From the NCBI GenBank assembly GCA_022600235.1, contig JAHZKS010000076.1, positions 1 through 6,883 of the forward strand: a DNA stretch of 6,883 nt. Direction: 5' to 3'. The translations under genes were made by a program, and so were the position numbers. The DNA is from Alphaproteobacteria bacterium. GTDB lineage: Bacteria > Pseudomonadota > Alphaproteobacteria > Rickettsiales > JABSSG01. This document shows positions 5,760-6,883 of this stretch, piece after piece (within the stretch, counting starts at the first letter, position 1; every line of letters starts with the position of its first letter). The notes below the pieces were generated by a model. The model did not search any database. It worked only from the letters and a program-made list of their open reading frames with translations, and was not told the origin of the DNA.

Positions 5760-6869
5760 ATGGTTTTAATGTATAAATTAATACACGTTATTTTTATTAG
5801 TTTCATGCAATTATTATCTTCAAAAGAACAAGGTTTATTAAGAGTCAGTAGGGCCATAGGAGATTTAAGGCTTGGAATGCCAGTGCAAATTTCAAAAAAA
5901 TATATAATATTTGCTATAGAAACAATAAATCAGAAGATTTTTCAATCTATAGCCAGATCTTCAGATGCAATGCTTGTTATTCCTTCATGCAAGGTAATAC
6001 ATAGTGATCAAGATAGTGGGGTGCTATCTTTTAATGTGCGAAATAAATCTTTTGAAGAGATTGTAGAATTTTGTTGTCTCGAAAAGATAGATGTAAATCA
6101 ATTAGAAACTGTTCAGATTGACGATAAGTATTTAGATGCTGGAATGTCTATTGTTAAGGCTGCAGAATTGCTACCTATAATCTTAATGTTCCAGATTAAA
6201 AATGAGGCTTCAATATTAGGTAATATAAGCTCTTTAGAGATAGAAAATGTAGGCCAATTTATTAATCATACTAACAATAATTTGGAAATGGTGTCCAGTG
6301 CTAATTTAAATTTGCGCCATGCAGAGAAAGCAAAGATTTTATCTTTTCGTTCAAAGTTTATAGGGCAAGATCATTATGCAATAATTGTGGGAGATATATC
6401 AAAAGTAAAAGTACCATCTTTGCGCATACATTCTTCCTGTTACACTGGAGATTTGATGGGTTCGTTATCTTGTGATTGTAGAGATCAATTGTTTGAAACT
6501 ATAAAATATATGGGCTCATCTGAGGAGAATGCAGGAATTATTATATATCTACTTCAAGAAGGTAGGGGTATTGGGCTTACAAATAAAATACGAACTTACC
6601 AATTGCAGCAAGATGGGCAAGATACAGTAGAGGCCAACCACTTACTTGGGTTTGAAGAAGATGAAAGAATCTTTGACGCAGCTAGCGTAATATTAAATAT
6701 GCTAGATATCGCTAAGGTAAATTTACTAACAAATAATCCAAAAAAGATAAATTTCTTAAAAGGTAAGGGTATAGAGGTTTGCAAAACAATATCTTTATTT
6801 GGAGCAGTAAATAAATATAATAAAACTTACTTGGAGACTAAAAAGTCAAAAATGGGTCATGCGTTATAA
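5760..6869 (+). CDS. ribA: GTP cyclohydrolase II, alphaproteobacterial long form
   Basis: RibA converts GTP to 2,5-diamino-6-ribosylamino-4(3H)-pyrimidinone 5'-phosphate, formate and pyrophosphate, a first committed step of riboflavin synthesis. Numbering from the ATG at 5760 (369 residues), the catalytic domain spans about 180-369. The zinc ligands are C227, C238 and C240 in RIHSSCYTGD...SCDC. YLLQEGRGIGLTNKIRTYQL (263-282) includes the active-site tyrosine Y280, DER (301-303) supplies the catalytic Asp/Arg, and LLTNNPKK and KMGH near the end are also conserved. The N-terminal part (VSRAIGDLRLGMPV, 29-42, onward) resembles the extra domain of alphaproteobacterial RibA and lacks the RENEGD motif of DHBP synthase, so it is not a working RibB. 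The first ~16 residues are hydrophobic and not family-like; ATG at 5769 or 5805 (354 residues) may be the real start. No ribosome binding site decides this. Confidence 0.92.
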   Translation: MVLMYKLIHVIFISFMQLLSSKEQGLLRVSRAIGDLRLGMPVQISKKYIIFAIETINQKIFQSIARSSDAMLVIPSCKVIHSDQDSGVLSFNVRNKSFEEIVEFCCLEKIDVNQLETVQIDDKYLDAGMSIVKAAELLPIILMFQIKNEASILGNISSLEIENVGQFINHTNNNLEMVSSANLNLRHAEKAKILSFRSKFIGQDHYAIIVGDISKVKVPSLRIHSSCYTGDLMGSLSCDCRDQLFETIKYMGSSEENAGIIIYLLQEGRGIGLTNKIRTYQLQQDGQDTVEANHLLGFEEDERIFDAASVILNMLDIAKVNLLTNNPKKINFLKGKGIEVCKTISLFGAVNKYNKTYLETKKSKMGHAL

Positions 6870-6883
6870 TTTATATTTTATTA

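Noticed and set aside
1..6883. CRISPR array, tRNA or rRNA genes, insertion sequence, phage or defence system
   Set aside because: No regularly spaced direct repeats, cloverleaf-like segments, transposase motifs or defence-type nuclease domains were seen on either strand by eye.

Overview
The window is AT-rich. It reads like the chromosome of an alphaproteobacterium, most plausibly a host-associated member of the Rickettsiales or a similar intracellular lineage. The grounds are the low GC content, the alphaproteobacterial style of DksA (degenerate zinc finger), a GTP cyclohydrolase II with a long alphaproteobacterial-type N-terminal domain, and ankyrin-like proteins next to housekeeping genes. 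A complete ribA argues against the genus Rickettsia itself, which lacks riboflavin synthesis, and fits Anaplasmataceae- or Midichloriaceae-like bacteria better. This placement is inference; no 16S or other marker is present.

Left part (1-1299, plus strand): the 3' end of one protein gene, then a complete gene for a related protein. The two share an ungapped ankyrin-like block, so they look like a tandem paralogous pair. The complete copy carries a long alanine-rich tract built from short in-frame DNA repeats that are far richer in GC than their surroundings. A long AT-only palindrome separates it from the convergent dksA gene.

Middle part (1300-3443, minus strand): three genes read leftward, a periplasmic PCuAC-type copper chaperone, tyrosyl-tRNA synthetase (tyrS) and the RNA-polymerase-binding regulator dksA. 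The chaperone and tyrS are 2 bases apart and almost certainly co-transcribed. dksA lies 66 bases further on with its own candidate promoter and a strong ribosome binding site.

Right part (3444-6883): a 146-base divergent intergenic region leads into a plus-strand GT-B-fold glycosyltransferase. This runs tail-to-tail into a minus-strand OmpR/PhoB-type DNA-binding protein with a degenerate receiver domain; the two stop codons share one TTAA. A short divergent promoter region then leads into ribA (GTP cyclohydrolase II, first step of riboflavin synthesis) at the right edge.

No RNA genes, CRISPR arrays, transposases or recognisable attachment sites are visible. Most genes are ordinary housekeeping functions. 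The least explained parts are the ankyrin/alanine-rich paralogues, the atypical response-regulator-like protein, and overlapping inverted repeats in front of the copper chaperone gene.
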